Positions 11,171-25,700 of a stretch of DNA of 64,000 bases are shown here, piece by piece. The position numbers were made by a program, and so were the translations under genes. Position 1 is the first letter of the stretch. Every line of letters begins with the position of its first letter. The stretch is from Morella rubra (Eukaryota > Streptophyta > Magnoliopsida > Fagales > Myricaceae): the NCBI GenBank assembly GCA_003952965.2, contig CM025849.1, positions 10,211,306 to 10,275,305 on the forward strand, read 5' to 3'. The notes beneath the pieces were generated by a model that was not told where the DNA came from, did no database searches, and saw only the letters and a list, made by a program, of their open reading frames with translations.

Positions 11171-14100
11171 CTATTTTTGTTTGTGAGCTATTATCAACAT
11201 CAGCTCTATAGCTTTAGAGAACATTCGTAAACCATGGATATTAATGAGAGATAATATATGACACAACAGAGAAGTAGGAGGATTGTAGCTTCTATCTCAT
11301 GATGACAATATAATACGAACTAATGAAAGTCCTCACGAATTAGCACAAGATGTAAATACAAGAACGGAATAAGTACGTGAGATCTCCAAGTAATGACCTG
11401 GAGCCCCCTCTAAATTTATGATTTTTTATGGGGCTGAAAAAACCAAAGGTCTGGCCATTTCAAATAAAGAGAGAACGAAACAGTTAGAGTACTATCATCT
11501 GTTAAGTAATCAAATTGAATATGCAACAATGACTGCAAGATCAAAACCATACCTCTATCATGAAAACCTCAAAAAGAAACGGTACCACAATATCCCATGC
11601 AAATTACGATCGTTATAATCCTTCTCGAATCAACATTGTAATCAATTGTGAGATAGGCCATCCATAAATTACCAGCTCTCTCTCCCTGTAGATAAGTATC
11701 CCTATCAAACTGTTGGATGATTCTTTGATAATAAATTTGGGCAAGGATAGAATTTTCTTGGATAAGACGAGAGAAGATAATTTAAGGAGAATCAACTAGC
11801 ACCGGCAATGCAAAAAGGATATTGACACGTATGAGAAGTGAAGAGGTGAGATTTAAGGCGGAGAAGAAAGGATTTATAGAGGATAACCTTAATAAAATAA
11901 CTCAATTTCATTTTACAAAGAGTATTTGGGTCTACTTCCAAAAGTTCATCTGATAATCCTTGACGTGAGTCCGCAATATGTGGATGCAGTCCATTAGACA
12001 GACATAGAGGAAGTACATCATACATTCCTGCGAGTAAAGCATACACGCTTTGATTTGTATACGTTGAATAAATTGAGTAGTGCGACACGCAGCAAACAAA
12101 TAAAGAAAAGCCCGCAACTCCCATTGTCCCGAGGGCTTCTATACTGCTAATCATTCGTAGCTTGGATTGCAGCCGCCCGGCTGATTAGCTGTTTTCCAAA
12201 GAACTGATCTTTCAACCCAAGTAAGAACTTGATTAATTCGGATGAAATTCCGTATTTGTTAAACTAGAGATGTTTTATATCCAACTCTCATTCTTCATTT
12301 TTCAGTCCAGGTCCTTAACCAACTTTGAAAGGATTCCCAGATGACAGTCAGGTAGTGAAAAAGTTCCCGTATTTCTTAGCTACAAAGAAAATGAAGAATT
12401 AATTGTGAACTTTTGTTGTTTGGTGATTGTTACTAATTGTACTACTACTCCAACCTCAATCAACCATGCCGTCAAAAAAGAGTAGAAAAATTTATAAGGG
12501 TCAGAAGTAAACTCATCGAGGGCCAGGTTCCCTGAGAATACAACAATTTGATACACGTTAAACAAAGTCCCATAATAACGCAGCCACAAAATTCTTCTAT
12601 GAAATAGAACAAGATAAACTTCTTGCATTAAAGCCAACTCATACAACCGAGATCACCGTCTTAAAAGACAGAGGAAAACCAAAGAGTCGTACGCTGAGCG
12701 AAATCAGGGAACCTAAGTATCTAAGAAAGTAAGAGAACAATTAGATAATAATATAATGTAGAGAAGAATGAGACCAACGAGTGTATTACTTCCAGATCGC
12801 GTCATCGGATATAGACACCAGACAAATAAAACCAGATCCAAACAAGTTTTAATCCCCATAATAGATTCCTGTCCTGCGGCAAGAATGCAACTCTATAAAT
12901 GCGTTATTATTAAGTTCCACCAAATAGTGTAGATATGATAAATACTCGGCAAGTGTTCAAATCAGCCATTGGACAACAAGTGCCACGATAAAGCGCGTAT
13001 TTTGCTCCAACACTCCTTATTATAATCTACCTAAGACTTCGCCGATTTTCTAAGATCATCAACGGTTTCCAATTCGTAGATCGAACTGTGTCGAAGAACG
13101 TCTCTCCCTTAACTGATAGGCTGGTTCCTTCAAGGACGTGCGCGTGTCCAGCGAGAGCTAAGGAAGCTGAAGCAAGTTCCAAGTATATACCAAGCTACCA
13201 ACCACATCTGTCTTTGTCCCGCTTTGCTTTCAATATTTACCTAAACGAAAATCTCCTATTCCTACTAGCCCGTAATCAGATTCAGCCTGTATCATCTCTT
13301 GTGTGTCTTGTATTGACTGCTGATTAGAAGGAATTTACCCGCTGAAAGACAGTAAAAGTAATCTCGTAATAAACACAGCAAAAAATGACAGTAGTTGCAA
13401 CAAAGAGCAGCCATTACAGCACAACAGTTACCGTAACTAGTGAACAGTTCAGGAAATGATGAGCGAGAGCCAGTAAAGGAGCTCTAATAAACAGAGAATA
13501 AAAAGACGGCGGAGTTTGTTTAGTTATGTCCCGAAAAATTATCACCAAACGGTTACATCGAAGTAAATCCTAACTTATAGTAAGCGAAGAACAGTGAGCA
13601 AGTTCTTTGTTCTGTTTGCATCATGTACGCAAATAGTACGAGGACAATGACATGTATCAGAAAATGCTATCGAGCGATGAACAACAAGATACCACATCAA
13701 ATGGCATAGCCAACAACCAGACGATCAAGAACTGCTCTAAATCCGTAGTTTTATCTAGTGCACCTGGCCACATAAGTGCGTTTTGTATTCAACTCTCAGA
13801 ATAAAAATAACATTGTCAGCTATCCGTTGTGGAAAACACCAATCCACCATTTACGCTTTGTATTGGTATGAACAAAAATGCCGAAGGCCAGAAGAAGAAG
13901 AGCCTAGAACAGGATTCCCACCACTCTTGTCCAGCTGAGGTTAGCATGCTTACTCACCGTAATTAATATAATCACAACAAAACAAAAGACCAAAAAGAAC
14001 ACACATCTGTACAACACGAGTGTCTTGACTGCTCGACAACAAGCTTCCGTTAAGTAATTATCCCAAGAGAAGGCTTTATAGAACAATCTCAAAACAAGTT

Positions 14101-17100
14101 CGACCTGATCCAAAACAAAAGTACAATCATCCAAAGACCATGTTCCAAGTCAATATATCCATGAATTTAAACTCCATAACACGTTGATGAAATGTATTGA
14201 TATTAAAAAAAGTAATATCGCATGGACGACATTCACATAATACATATTACCACGCTACGCTCAAACCAGAGTTAACAAGCCATAACGCACTTAACGAAAA
14301 CAATTAGACTTAGGTAACTGATTCAACACCTCAAAAAATGGAAGAAAACTAACCAACGTTCAATTCCGAACAACGAGTAATGATAATCTTGTCAAAAGCC
14401 CAAGACATCAACAGCAGAAATCTTTATTAGTACCCAACATATCCCACAACAGAAGAATAATCGCCTAATTCAAAATTGGAATCGACCGATGATGCCCTCG
14501 AGATTGATCTAGATACTGGTGCCGATACCGAACACCGAGACGCAGCGCCACTGCCCAGTTCCCAGATCCGCAAGCAACCTCATGGGTGGGTGGGCGCACA
14601 ATTAAGCTTGTCCAACTATATGCCTCTCAAGCCCTAACTTCGCTACCCTGAAAGATTTACCTGAAACATTTCCCAAGAACAATACTGTAGCGTAACCAAA
14701 TCCCATTCCTGCACTGGGACCCGTAGCAAACCTCACACTTTACATAGATAGTGCTCTTGCGATCTCTCATCGCTTCTCAAATCATCTTTGCTATACTTGT
14801 AATTTCCCTTTTAAAGAGTATCGTCTACCACAAAAGCAAATAATCAAAACACCACCCGACAATAAGTGCGCATCCCTCCATCCTCCCAACAAGCCCACAA
14901 GAATCCATACTTCAACCCGCCTATTTCCCTCTTCATCAACAAATCACTATGCACCGAGCACATTATGACTATATCACACAAAGCCACACACGACTCTCAG
15001 AATCCCGACCGAATTAATAGAGGGAAACACTCTCTCCCAGAACGCCCAGAGAGCGAGCTTTGCCCACTCCCTGTTCTTTCAGACTTGAAATCGACTCGTC
15101 TTGTTTCCATCCCTACACTTACTATCGCCCGATGAGACCACCTTGGCCAATTTCATTATAAACCATCGACTTGGAAGTTGTCTAGTCGCCAACAATTGAT
15201 AGCCTGTCGTACAAGAGAAGACCATCCATAGCGCGTGGGCTACAGGGCCTATAAGGGCAGATACAAATGTCCTGGTTCCCCACATCCACCAACGCAATAT
15301 TCGCGGTTAGAAGCCGCCCCCATCCGCCAACCCCCTCGAGCAGCGTCCGACAAGGTCAAGCTAAGTACACCAGCCGCGAGCTGACATGAAAATAAGTCGG
15401 TTGTTACGAAATCCGAGAATAGAGTACTTTCAACCATGTTTATAATATAAGAGAGAGGAGGGAGTCGATCTTAAAGTATGATGGCCCACGAGATCAACCT
15501 AGTGATGATTTAATAAGCGAGCAAAGCGAGTTATGCTATAATCAGGTGTTTCGAGCGAGTAAGATAGAGCGGCGCGCAACTTGGGTCTGTTAATGAATAT
15601 GCATGAGAAGTGAACCAAGAAGAGGAGCATATGAAAACTAGCCTTGGATTGAAGATTGTTTTGGGACAAAAGTTATCTTGACCTTTCCAAGCTGAGGAGC
15701 CGTCGTTCCGAGTTGCACACCGTATAGGTTGAGAGACCTTTAGAACGTGCATAGGATGAAGGAATGGACACAAGGATCCCGAGATTGAGAGAAATTGTTG
15801 GACCACAGATATGCGCCTCCGAGGTTGTCAGAGAACTTTGAGCTAGCACAGCGAACGCCGCCCTGGCGTAACAAATGTTCCAACAAGAACACACAAGAGA
15901 GACCGTACATTGCCGTGCAAGAGGGCGAAAATACTTCGTAAGGGGAAAGTTGAAGTAGTGAACAATTGCCCGAAGGCAGACGGCGGAATAGACACTCAAA
16001 GGATATTGCACCACGGAAACCACTACCAAGGTGAATAAAATGCTCCGTATGCAAGAAGTTCCAAGCTATAAGGTATAGAATACCCAGTTTCCACAACCGT
16101 GAATTTAGGGTATTTCTCTTGAATTCACCATACCCTCCACGAGTTCTTCAATAAACAAAAGAAGTTTGTTTTCTCCTAATACTCTAATTGTTGATGTAAT
16201 ATGTGTAGTTAGGTCCTAAGAACGTCCACCCATGAGAAGACCCAGCTAGGCAAAGAAGTAAGCTACCCTGTCCAAACCAATACCATATGTAACGAAATGC
16301 CTTACTGATCCTCCGCACAGAATATCTCAATTTCATCTCTTCCACTTAATAAGGGCGGAACTATATAATAGAGTGAAGATGATCCTACTGTGAGCTAAAA
16401 CGTAAATAACTTGGAAGAAAACGCTTTGTGTTTGTCACGACTCATACAACCTGAGTATAAAAGCAATGATGTGATATCTGCTGTGCCTACGTGCTATGAC
16501 ATCATGAATTGAGCCATAATACTTGCTCCCACAAGACTCACATTTATACCCACCAGCAAAAATCATGAAGATAACCCATAATAAGTTTGCTCTATAACTT
16601 AGCTGAACCCAGCATGAATCGCAGAAGCAATATATCTACCAAAAAATGTTTCTCCTAATCAAAGAATTCCGTTCGCCTCTCAGTGCCTCTTCTCTGCTGA
16701 TTATTAACTATAATTGCTAATCCACACCCTTTAAAGCGGAAACTCCGGAGCAGAGGAGGTTTCGGTATCAGCAGCACCTGAACAGTGCACCGTAGCACGC
16801 AGAGGATTCCATGTGGCAAAGCCGAAGCATCAATAGATACCCGAAAAAAAAGAAAAAGAAAAGAACTGAGAGGACACATGAAATTTTGAGACAACCTTAC
16901 GGCCGGAAGACTCTAATGAAGGTATAATACTGCATACCTAACTACCCATATCTTCTAGAGAGCCAGTTCTCGAAGGAACAACCGAATGAATAGATCATAC
17001 AATTCCGTTCAGATGATACAGATATCTGAACGAGATGCGTTAAAGATGTACACAAATTAATTAAATGAAGTATAACTAATACGAGTTAACGGAGATATAG

Positions 17101-18699
17101 AGTCAAGTTAAGGTCTCCAACCTCCACACCTAAAGCGACAGAGAGACATGAAGGATCAATTGGGGTACCCAACCATATAAGGTTGCTAGGAATTATTACC
17201 ACGAGGGTTAGACCAAACAGATCTTTACCATTAACTTCTTACGGAGCTCTATCCAGAGCGAAACATAAATAAAATTAAGGACCTGGGATTCTCGAAGATA
17301 GACACTTTATCCTTCCTTCTGGGGAAAGCAAGATTGAAAAATCAATGTGCAACGAGCACTTATTTTATCTCGCCCACTCAGCATACTACAACATTGTCAA
17401 CAGTTCAAATGCGCATCCCGAAATATAAGGATTTCCGACGAATGAAGAAAGGAGAGCTCAAATATGCCTCCAGAGCATCCCTGAACACTAGGCCCTAGAT
17501 ACTATATCTGGCTCCGAAGCTATAAATCTTTTGCCAGTCCATGCTATACCAGCACTCTAGATTCATGGCCCGATGCTTCTCATGCTCCATGCCACTTCAG
17601 TCCAAAGCATTTGCGTGCCTCTGAGGCATAAATTTCAAACATTCTATCTAATGACTAGTTGATCATCATCACACTCCTTCTCTCGTCACCATACACCTCC
17701 GTAACTCCAGTCAAAATGTTGAGTTTGACATATGCTGTTTAACAGGAACTGGTATCTCTATTCAGATTAATAACCACAAAGACTTCAATCTAATGCCCAT
17801 AATGCTTCCTACCACCGGAAAGAGAATGATCCACGAGAGATGCGCACATTTCTAAAAAGGATATACTAATGAGTAGAGAGGTAAGAAGAGAGATGAAATT
17901 ATTTGAGATCGTAGGAGTAGCAAAGATAAAGAGAGATTAATAAATAAACGTCAACATATAGAAGATTTAGAATTGGAACAATAAGTTATGACAATAGGGA
18001 ACCAAATAAAATCTCATTAAAATTCGAAATACTTGCGGATAATATTAGGGAAATTAAATACTTAAAATAGCGACTATTTATGCTACTAGGGGAAGAATGA
18101 GAGAGGCGCAGACACAGAGGACAGGTGAACTGAATATATTGTTGACCTACTCTGAATGAGAAAGTGTGCTCGTGAAACGGGTCTTATGACTTAATCTAAG
18201 TGAAATAAATAATGTTTAAAGGAGGTGAAGGAATTAAAGAGAGCGAGAGGTAATATGTGAAGAGGGAGGTGGTTATATATGTAGGTGAATTGAGAAGAGA
18301 AATTGGAAGAGCGCCTCGAAGAAGTTAACTTAAGATTCTTGGTCTTGGTGCTCTATGCGATCCACGTTCATAAGGTAATTGATAAAAACAGACGATAGAA
18401 AAGCCAAAAAAACAAGCTGTCACTGACTCCAAACAGTTCAAACTTGGTGTTTGAGACCAATACGAAATCCTTGCACTTCTCTAAAGAGAAAACCTACTTT
18501 TTTCTCCAACTACAACGAGAGAATTCTACCTTTTTAAACGACCACGTCTATTGCACGAGCAGAATAGCAAAATAAACCAATTACCGAGTCTTGCTAAATA
18601 TAACCCCGTCCGTGAAATGAGGCAACAAAATTATTATAAGAGCTCCTGTTCGCACCCAAGAGGTATAACAATCATTGTTCCCTACGAATATGTAACGTC
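11171..18699. other. Long noisy stretch without supported genes
   Basis: About 7.5 kb with only short open frames on both strands, none with a family motif, consistent hydrophobic profile or start context. GC content rises somewhat around 14.5-16.1 kb (including cgcccccatccgccaaccccc near 15.32 kb), perhaps from a once genic or transposon-derived region, but no product can be named. The text matches the character of the other uncorrected stretches. Confidence 0.4.
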
Positions 18700-19260
18700 A
18701 ACCACGAGAAACCTCACGAATAGCAATTTCGTAGCTAAAATACTTTAACACCGTTTTCAGAACAAATCAGTAATTTTTTACAAATTACCAGACACACAAA
18801 TTAATTTAACTTCGTCGCTAAATTACTGCCTTAACTATCAATCGCGTACACGCCAGCATAACAATATCTCTCATATTATAACAATAAAAACAGCTAATAT
18901 CTCTAACAACCACCATCGTAAGTCTCAATAGCGCGACCGGCGCCGAAATCCAACATGTAAGTACTCACCACACCACCCACCTCTTCTCGCTCACATATTG
19001 TTTCGCTCAGGTCAATAAAAGAGATGAAAACCACATTAAGTCTTCGCCGCCCTTGCAATAAGCAACAACTAAAGTTAAGTTTCCCGTGCACAGAAAATAT
19101 ATCTATTTAGCAACAAAAATATTGTTCGTCGCTAAAATACTCTTTATGCAACGATATTTGTTTGTTGTTAAGAGTAAACACATGTTTTAGCCACCAATGT
19201 TAACTTCTGTCGCTATCCTAAACCAGAATACCTCTTAATTTGATCTGACAATGAATTATT
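18700..19260. repeat. CACTA-like subterminal repeat cluster
   Basis: The decamer cgtcgctaaa or close variants recurs: ttcgtagctaaaatac (about 18.73 kb), cttcgtcgctaaattac (about 18.81 kb), gttcgtcgctaaaatac (about 19.12 kb) and tctgtcgctatcc (about 19.21 kb), with an inverted form tttagcaacaaaaat (about 19.11 kb). Runs of 'gtcgctaaa' in both directions are typical of the subterminal regions of small plant CACTA (En/Spm) elements. Terminal CACTA motifs and a 3-bp duplication were not found, so the edges are approximate. Confidence 0.4.
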
Positions 19261-20455
19261 CCTAACTTTGTCTCTGCCTAGAGAGTTAAAAACACACTGT
19301 ATCACTAAGAGATGATAGAAGCTTTAATTTAGTCATTCTTAAATTCTTTTTGTGTAAATTATGTCAATCTAATTGAATAATATCTAAATATGTATGATTG
19401 TAATTCTATTGTATGTATACCAATTAAGGTATTGTAACACAAGTATATATATACCAATTAAGCTTTCATGTAGCATGACCTTACAATAAGTCTACTTGTT
19501 ATGTCTATATTTTATCCAAATTGAACTATATATAATTCCTCGTGTAATCTCACTTTTCTTTTTAATTAGGCTTCTTTGAATGCTCAATATAGTTGGACTC
19601 AAGCTCGTTGCTTTTAAAAAAATGTAAATGCGAAAAAAAAATCATCGTGTAAAATGAAAATCACTATAGTTGGATCAATTTTTTAAAATGCAAATATTTT
19701 GAATTTTAAATCCATCTCCTTTTTAAAACTTTAAACATTTGAATATAGTTTCAATTTTTAAAAGCATTTGACTATGTCAAAGATAAGGGTTCCACTATTT
19801 CACATGAAATAAAAATAAAATTTCAAATTTAAAAGAATGATAAATTATTTATTAATAATAAAAATAAATTAAGAAACGAGAGCATGAATTAAGTACATTA
19901 TCCACACTAACTCTTTTAGTTCCCTGAATTGTGGGACTTAAGTAAACATGAATAACATCTTTTTTAAATACTTCGGTTTAAAGAATATGTTGTAGAGATC
20001 AATTAAATGATTAAATTCACATCTTCTCATTATTCTAAGTCTATTGCTTATCTTAAACTGTTAGGATAAACATTGATTTAATATGGGATCATAACAGTTA
20101 TAAAATATTAATTAAATGATTAAATTTACTTTTGAAATAAATAATAATTTATCAAGATATAAGATATGTTATAACCAAGTTCGTGTCCAAGGCTGAATTA
20201 GGCACGAAATCTTATCTTGACGTCTTAGCTAGATACTGTGCCTGGCCTTTCGTGCTACTTAAAAACAATTTTATCCCTTAATTTTAAATAGGGTTTCTTT
20301 CTTTGTTTTTCTTCCGCAAGTATCAATTGAATTCGATCAGATTCCAAGAAAATATACATTAACTACCCACACACATTTTGTTAATTAATTAACTACCACA
20401 CACATTTTGTAATTTACATTAAAAACTGAGACTATTTTGTCTATTGTAATGTTGT
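19261..20455. other. Clean AT-rich intergenic DNA
   Basis: Strongly AT-rich with no supported frame. A short tandem duplication occurs at about 20.36-20.41 kb, where aactacc(c)acacacattttgt appears twice. The text differs from the noisy stretches on either side: it has homopolymers and ordinary AT-rich intergenic composition. Confidence 0.45.
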
Positions 20456-22745
20456 GCCTAGGGGCGGCTCCAACAAATTAAGGAGGTCCCAATTAAAAAT
20501 TTTCTTTAATATGTATTTTTAAAAAATATTTAATGACTACAAGGTCTCAAAAATTTAAATTTAAGCTATTTGTAATAAAGTTTTAGTTATAATATAATTT
20601 TATATTCTATGATAGAAGCCTACTAAATCTCCTTAATAAAAGGAACCATTAACTCTTCAGCTGTTTATAAAGTCTCCTTTATTAGAGCATCATCAACCCT
20701 ATAAAATCTAGTTAATTAATTTTAATTTTATAAAGATGCCTATTAAATCTCTTTGATTAAATGAACCATTAACTCTTCACCAGTTTATAAAGTCTCTATC
20801 AACCTAACTCTCTTTATTTAAAAGATATTAATTGGAATTTGATTCAAATAATTTCAGAAAAGAATCCTCCTTATCCTATAAAAGAGTTCTCCTTAAGATA
20901 GTGGCTATTATCTCATATATCTGGTTTTTCTTATATGTTTTATTTAATTTATTTGTTGTAGTTATCGTTTGGTCTATTTCGCTATTAGCATATGTTACTG
21001 ATCGTGCATTTAATGCGAAAAATATGTATTACAATCTTTGCCTTGTGAATATGAGTTGTATGACTTATGATCAGAAATATTGTCTTGCATTGAACAAATA
21101 GGTTAAAAATACATGAAGATCACATACTCCATATGAAAATCAGGTAGATTTTGTCTTATTATGAATATTGAAATAGATTTAATCTGTATATAAGAAGAAT
21201 TATAAAATTAGATGACTAGTGCCACTCCAAAATAGTATTAGATATAAACTTATATAATTATATATAATAGACTGTTGTAATTCTCGTATAATATTCTATG
21301 CGTGAATTATTATGAATATTAATAGCTAAGAATAGACTATTGCTCTTGCCAAAACACAAGATTAGAATAATTTTCACCAACTAAATCTAATCAAAATTTA
21401 TACTTATAGATCAGACAAAAACGCAAAAAACAATAATTATGGAGATATATATATAACAATTAGTTATTACGAATTGATATGTATGTATTGAAAATTATTA
21501 TGACTAATTTATTAGTTTATTAAATTATGCTTCATAATCCTATATTTGACATCTATCTAATAATAATATGTCTGAAAAGAAATAATATGTTGTAAGCTAA
21601 ATTTTTATAATATTTATTTCTTAAAAGTATAGGATCTATGTTTTATAATTATAAAATTTATTAAAAATGCCTTTCAACTTTATGAGAGATTTTTATACAG
21701 CCCCAAAGTACGCGTAATGAGCTCTCAACTGGTTGAGCGCTTAGGTGTAATTAATAATCTAGATTTACTTATAATCTACACAATCAATTATATAAGTTAT
21801 GATATAAATTTATATTTATAGACTAATGAGCTTCAACCAAAATTTATAATATGAAACATAATTCTCATAGTAGTTGTTATATGCTTCTAAGTTTTAATAC
21901 CATTATGGCATAATCTATCAGGCGCAAGCAAATGATACTTCTAATGTAGTAACCACCTTTCACCCCCTGTATTAAATTCATAATAAAAATTGACATCAAA
22001 TACCATTCAAATATATCCATCTCTACTGCGTTTTTTCAACACAAGTACTTTCTCTTAAAAAGCCTCTGGAATTATGAAGGTGGAATTTCAATTGTGAACA
22101 GTTTAAGGAGAATACACATTTAACAGCCTTACTTTATAAGTGTAAGAATTACTGAAGCGAATTAATAACTCTATCTAGTAGAAATTAATAAAGTAAAACT
22201 CAGTATAGTGCAATCTCCTAATCACTATCATTTCAATTAAATTAATATGAAAATATTTCTCTTTCTTCTTTTTTTTAACAAAGCCGCTAGTAGACCTCTC
22301 TTCTCATCATCATATAAATTCATTAGTATTATAATATGCATATGCATAGCTAATTTTTAGTTACAATATTTTATAAAAGATTATATGACTTAGTTAACTA
22401 ATTACTTTTAAGTTTTATTTAAATTCAGCATAAATTAAAATACTATAGAGAGTTCTTCATGAAGCATAATATTTGTTACACTTTTAAGAAGAAAAATGAT
22501 GATGATCCAACTTCTCTAATGTCTTCGTTTCTATTCTTTAAAACATCTTTGAATCCTACTCTAATAAAAAAATTCTAAATCTTAAATGTTTTATTTTATG
22601 TGTATACGTGTTTAATTCATTTTTACATCTTCTTCTTAGTATAGTTTATTTCTGATATTTTTGAAAATTTTTAAATATATGTTTAACTATATATATATAT
22701 TTCGTTATCCTACCCCAGCACAGTAATTCTGACTCCACCACTGAT
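20456..22745. mobile_element. Degenerate hAT-like element (TIR type GGGGCGGAGCCA)
   Basis: The left edge reads taggggcggctccaac. The right edge reads gttctgactccaccactg-like sequence (about 22.72-22.745 kb), whose reverse complement cagtggtggagtcagaat resembles the left edge. Such ends are typical of plant hAT elements with a zinc-finger/TTF-type transposase. Inside are only AT-rich DNA and short frames, so no transposase survives. No clear 8-bp target duplication is visible, and the pairing of the two ends is an inference. Confidence 0.35.
20610..20815. repeat. Tandem duplication of about 125 bp
   Basis: Two copies, at about 20.61-20.70 kb and 20.735-20.815 kb. Each runs from gcctaxtaaatctc through gaaccattaactcttca to gtttataaagtctc. 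The motif 'gagcatcatcaaccctata' between them is often seen at ends of small plant MITEs. No coding capacity. Confidence 0.55.
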
Positions 22746-25700
22746 GTCAATAACTTCCTAAGAGTAGTGTCGAAGCCGTTTATTTTGTCTGCAAAATACG
22801 TGTATTTAAATTTGTTATTTACTGAAACTTCAACAACATGCCAAACCTACTGAGGAAAGAGCAATAGGACAAAGTAACATATACTATATCCCCTGTCTTT
22901 TTTGTAATTAAGTCGACTATGTTGATTGAATGATTGAACTTGTTATTTCATATATTAGTAAATTATATATTTATTGTGAATATTTTACGTATATGGACAG
23001 AGTTGTCCCACGATTTATTGTAGTGTTAACAAGTACAGAATATATACATTCTCCATTTCACCTGCACTACTGGACCATAAATTGTAAGATGAGAAGAATG
23101 ACTCGACAATCTTATTTATAGTTGTAACATATTCCTGTGACTATTATTAGTGACTCTAGCGTAGTGCTTTATATATAACTCTCTTTAAGTATAGTTTGAA
23201 TAAATGCGTGAATAATATATAGAAATCATCGTTGCTTGTAATAATTAAATATAATGCACTTTGTGCAGTGTGATAATCAATTATATTAAAGAATCGACAT
23301 CATAAGAATTGTTTCAAATTAGTATGAACCATTTCATCTCCTTTATATAATATGATTACTCATTGTTATATAGAAACATTTCTAAATAATTTTAAAGTGT
23401 AGATTGGTTACATTTAAGTTATGATCAATAATCTTAATTCCTCCTGCTGATATTTCAAAGGAAATAAAAGATAAATGTCTTTTTCAAATATTAAATACAT
23501 AATATGTACAATAAATTAATATTTTAATATTCAAAATATAAATGTAATATAAGTACATTATAAATTCCTTCATATTCCATTCATCCCTTCAATACTTAAA
23601 TTAAGCCAAATTTAAATATCACCTAAAATCCTATGAATTATATAAATAGGACCAAAAATAGTTTAATAGTTTTAAAATGGCAACAATTAATTTTGGAGAT
23701 AAAAGTGACCCGCTATATATTGGTGAAAATAAGTACTGTACCTCACGTCAATGCATGCTCCATAAACGATATTCCTGAGGTAGAAGTGAGAAGTTAGGCG
23801 AATGAAACAACGGAAAATCTACAGCCAGAATTAATCCTACTACATAAAATCTTTATGAACGTAGCAATAAGAAAAATATCCTAAAATCTATGTGTCAACG
23901 AGGGGAAGGAATAAATATTGAGAACAGCAACCGTCTTTTCTTCTTTACTCATTATTAAACGATGAACATAAATAAGGTCTCAGTGCACACATATTTAACC
24001 TGACAATAATACGGTCAACATGTGACATCTTCTCTGTAAATAGAAATCTTCCCAATAGAAAAGTAAGACAACAAACCCAACATATACGAAGGGACAAGTG
24101 AAATATGGTGTTTAAAGATCCTAAGAACCACAAAGACAATGAATGATAAGTGATAGAATCTTCAAAGGCTAATAAAGCCCTAAGATGAACTCTACGAACT
24201 TCTCTAGATGGAGTCACACAAGTCCTAGATGAGTCAATGTAACGAAGTAATGGTCAGCTGTGTAGACGCCCCAATCATAGTAGAATACCTAAAAGAGAAA
24301 AGACTAACATATCCAACTCAAAAAATAAGTGTAGTAGTCGACATATACCCCCATTCTGTGTCCTTACTCTCGAACAGTTGCATCTAATTCCACGAGCATT
24401 AAGATTTTGACAGCTAAGAGAGCGACTTATTTTATGATCTCAAGTTTACTTTATTAAAAAAAAATCTCAAATAATTAAAATGAGTGAAGAAGAGAGAAGT
24501 GAGTAATTAATGTCTCCCAGTCGCATATAGCTCCAAAATTTATATCAAAGAGGTCACTCTGATGATTCGCAATGCAACAACACAGCTAATTGCGCAGATC
24601 TCATAAGATGTAATTTTATTTACTCGAGCTTACCCTGCATCTCATAACCACTATTGATATAAGACTGTTGCGCACACCTTGATTTAGAGTACGTACTATT
24701 ACTTTCATTCTTAAGGAAACCTATTCCTCTGTATCTCGCGAGGTTCTTTTTTATTTCAAATAATATAGTGTAGTGTTCTGATTGTCCCATGGAGTGCAAT
24801 TGCGAGTGTCAAGATTGACGTTATGAGAGGACTAGCAAGGCCACATACATTGGGCGGAAGGTGAAGTATGTCACAAGTATACTGGACTTATGCATCTACG
24901 AAATGTCACTTATGGTGCGTGTTTATTCATAACCATTAGAGCTTACTGTGAGTTATGTGGAGAAGAGAATGAAAATACCAGAAAAATAATCTGGACGAGC
25001 TTGCATTCACTTGCTGTTCAACTATGAGTACTGAATTATTTGAGCCATCTGACAGCTTGTAAATCTCCCAATGACCATACCGTAATGTGCATGACTCTGT
25101 GCTAATTTATGATTCTCGATACCTCTAGCAGGTTCATCAATATGATTTGCCGCAATCGAAATAGATCGTATTGGGTCATAAATGAAGCTCTACGAGCAAT
25201 TATCTACACTCTGCCAAGGTGAGCACGTGATTATTGAAGAAGAGTTGCTTCTTGTGAGTGGTTTACCTATAACAAAGAAACTTATACATGACTGCAATTA
25301 ATAATTTAACTCTATTGTAGGATTCCTATATCGTGTTTATTAACATATACATCTTAGAGAGAGTGTTGGAAGGAAAATTAAATGTTAAGGGCGAGATGAT
25401 ATCTTAGGGACATTGGCGTAACAGACTATGAGGAGACATTCCTAATCTTACTCTTAGTAATCGTCTTTAACTTATACTAAAGTAAAATAGACATAGTATT
25501 TAGTAATAGGAGAGAATGATCTATTAAAGTTATAGGTGAGCCCGTAGTTATAAGCTGACCGATTGTCACCTCAAAACATAAGGGATTGCCTATTGGATAT
25601 CATAGTGTTAATCAAATGTAAGCAATTGTACAGATTATATCTTGCTCTCTGTCTGCAATCTTATCCTGTTGTTCTTCGCCACTTGCGAATATCAACCTCT

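Noticed and set aside
15531-16096. Two overlapping minus-strand frames of about 118 codons
   Set aside because: No family likeness. They overlap each other in different frames in a GC-richer noisy patch, so chance is the best explanation.
3990-18700. Many open frames of 60-120 codons on both strands
   Set aside because: No motif, no start context, no codon pattern and heavy overlap between strands; they lie in sequence that looks unpolished. Only the LINE-like patches were kept.
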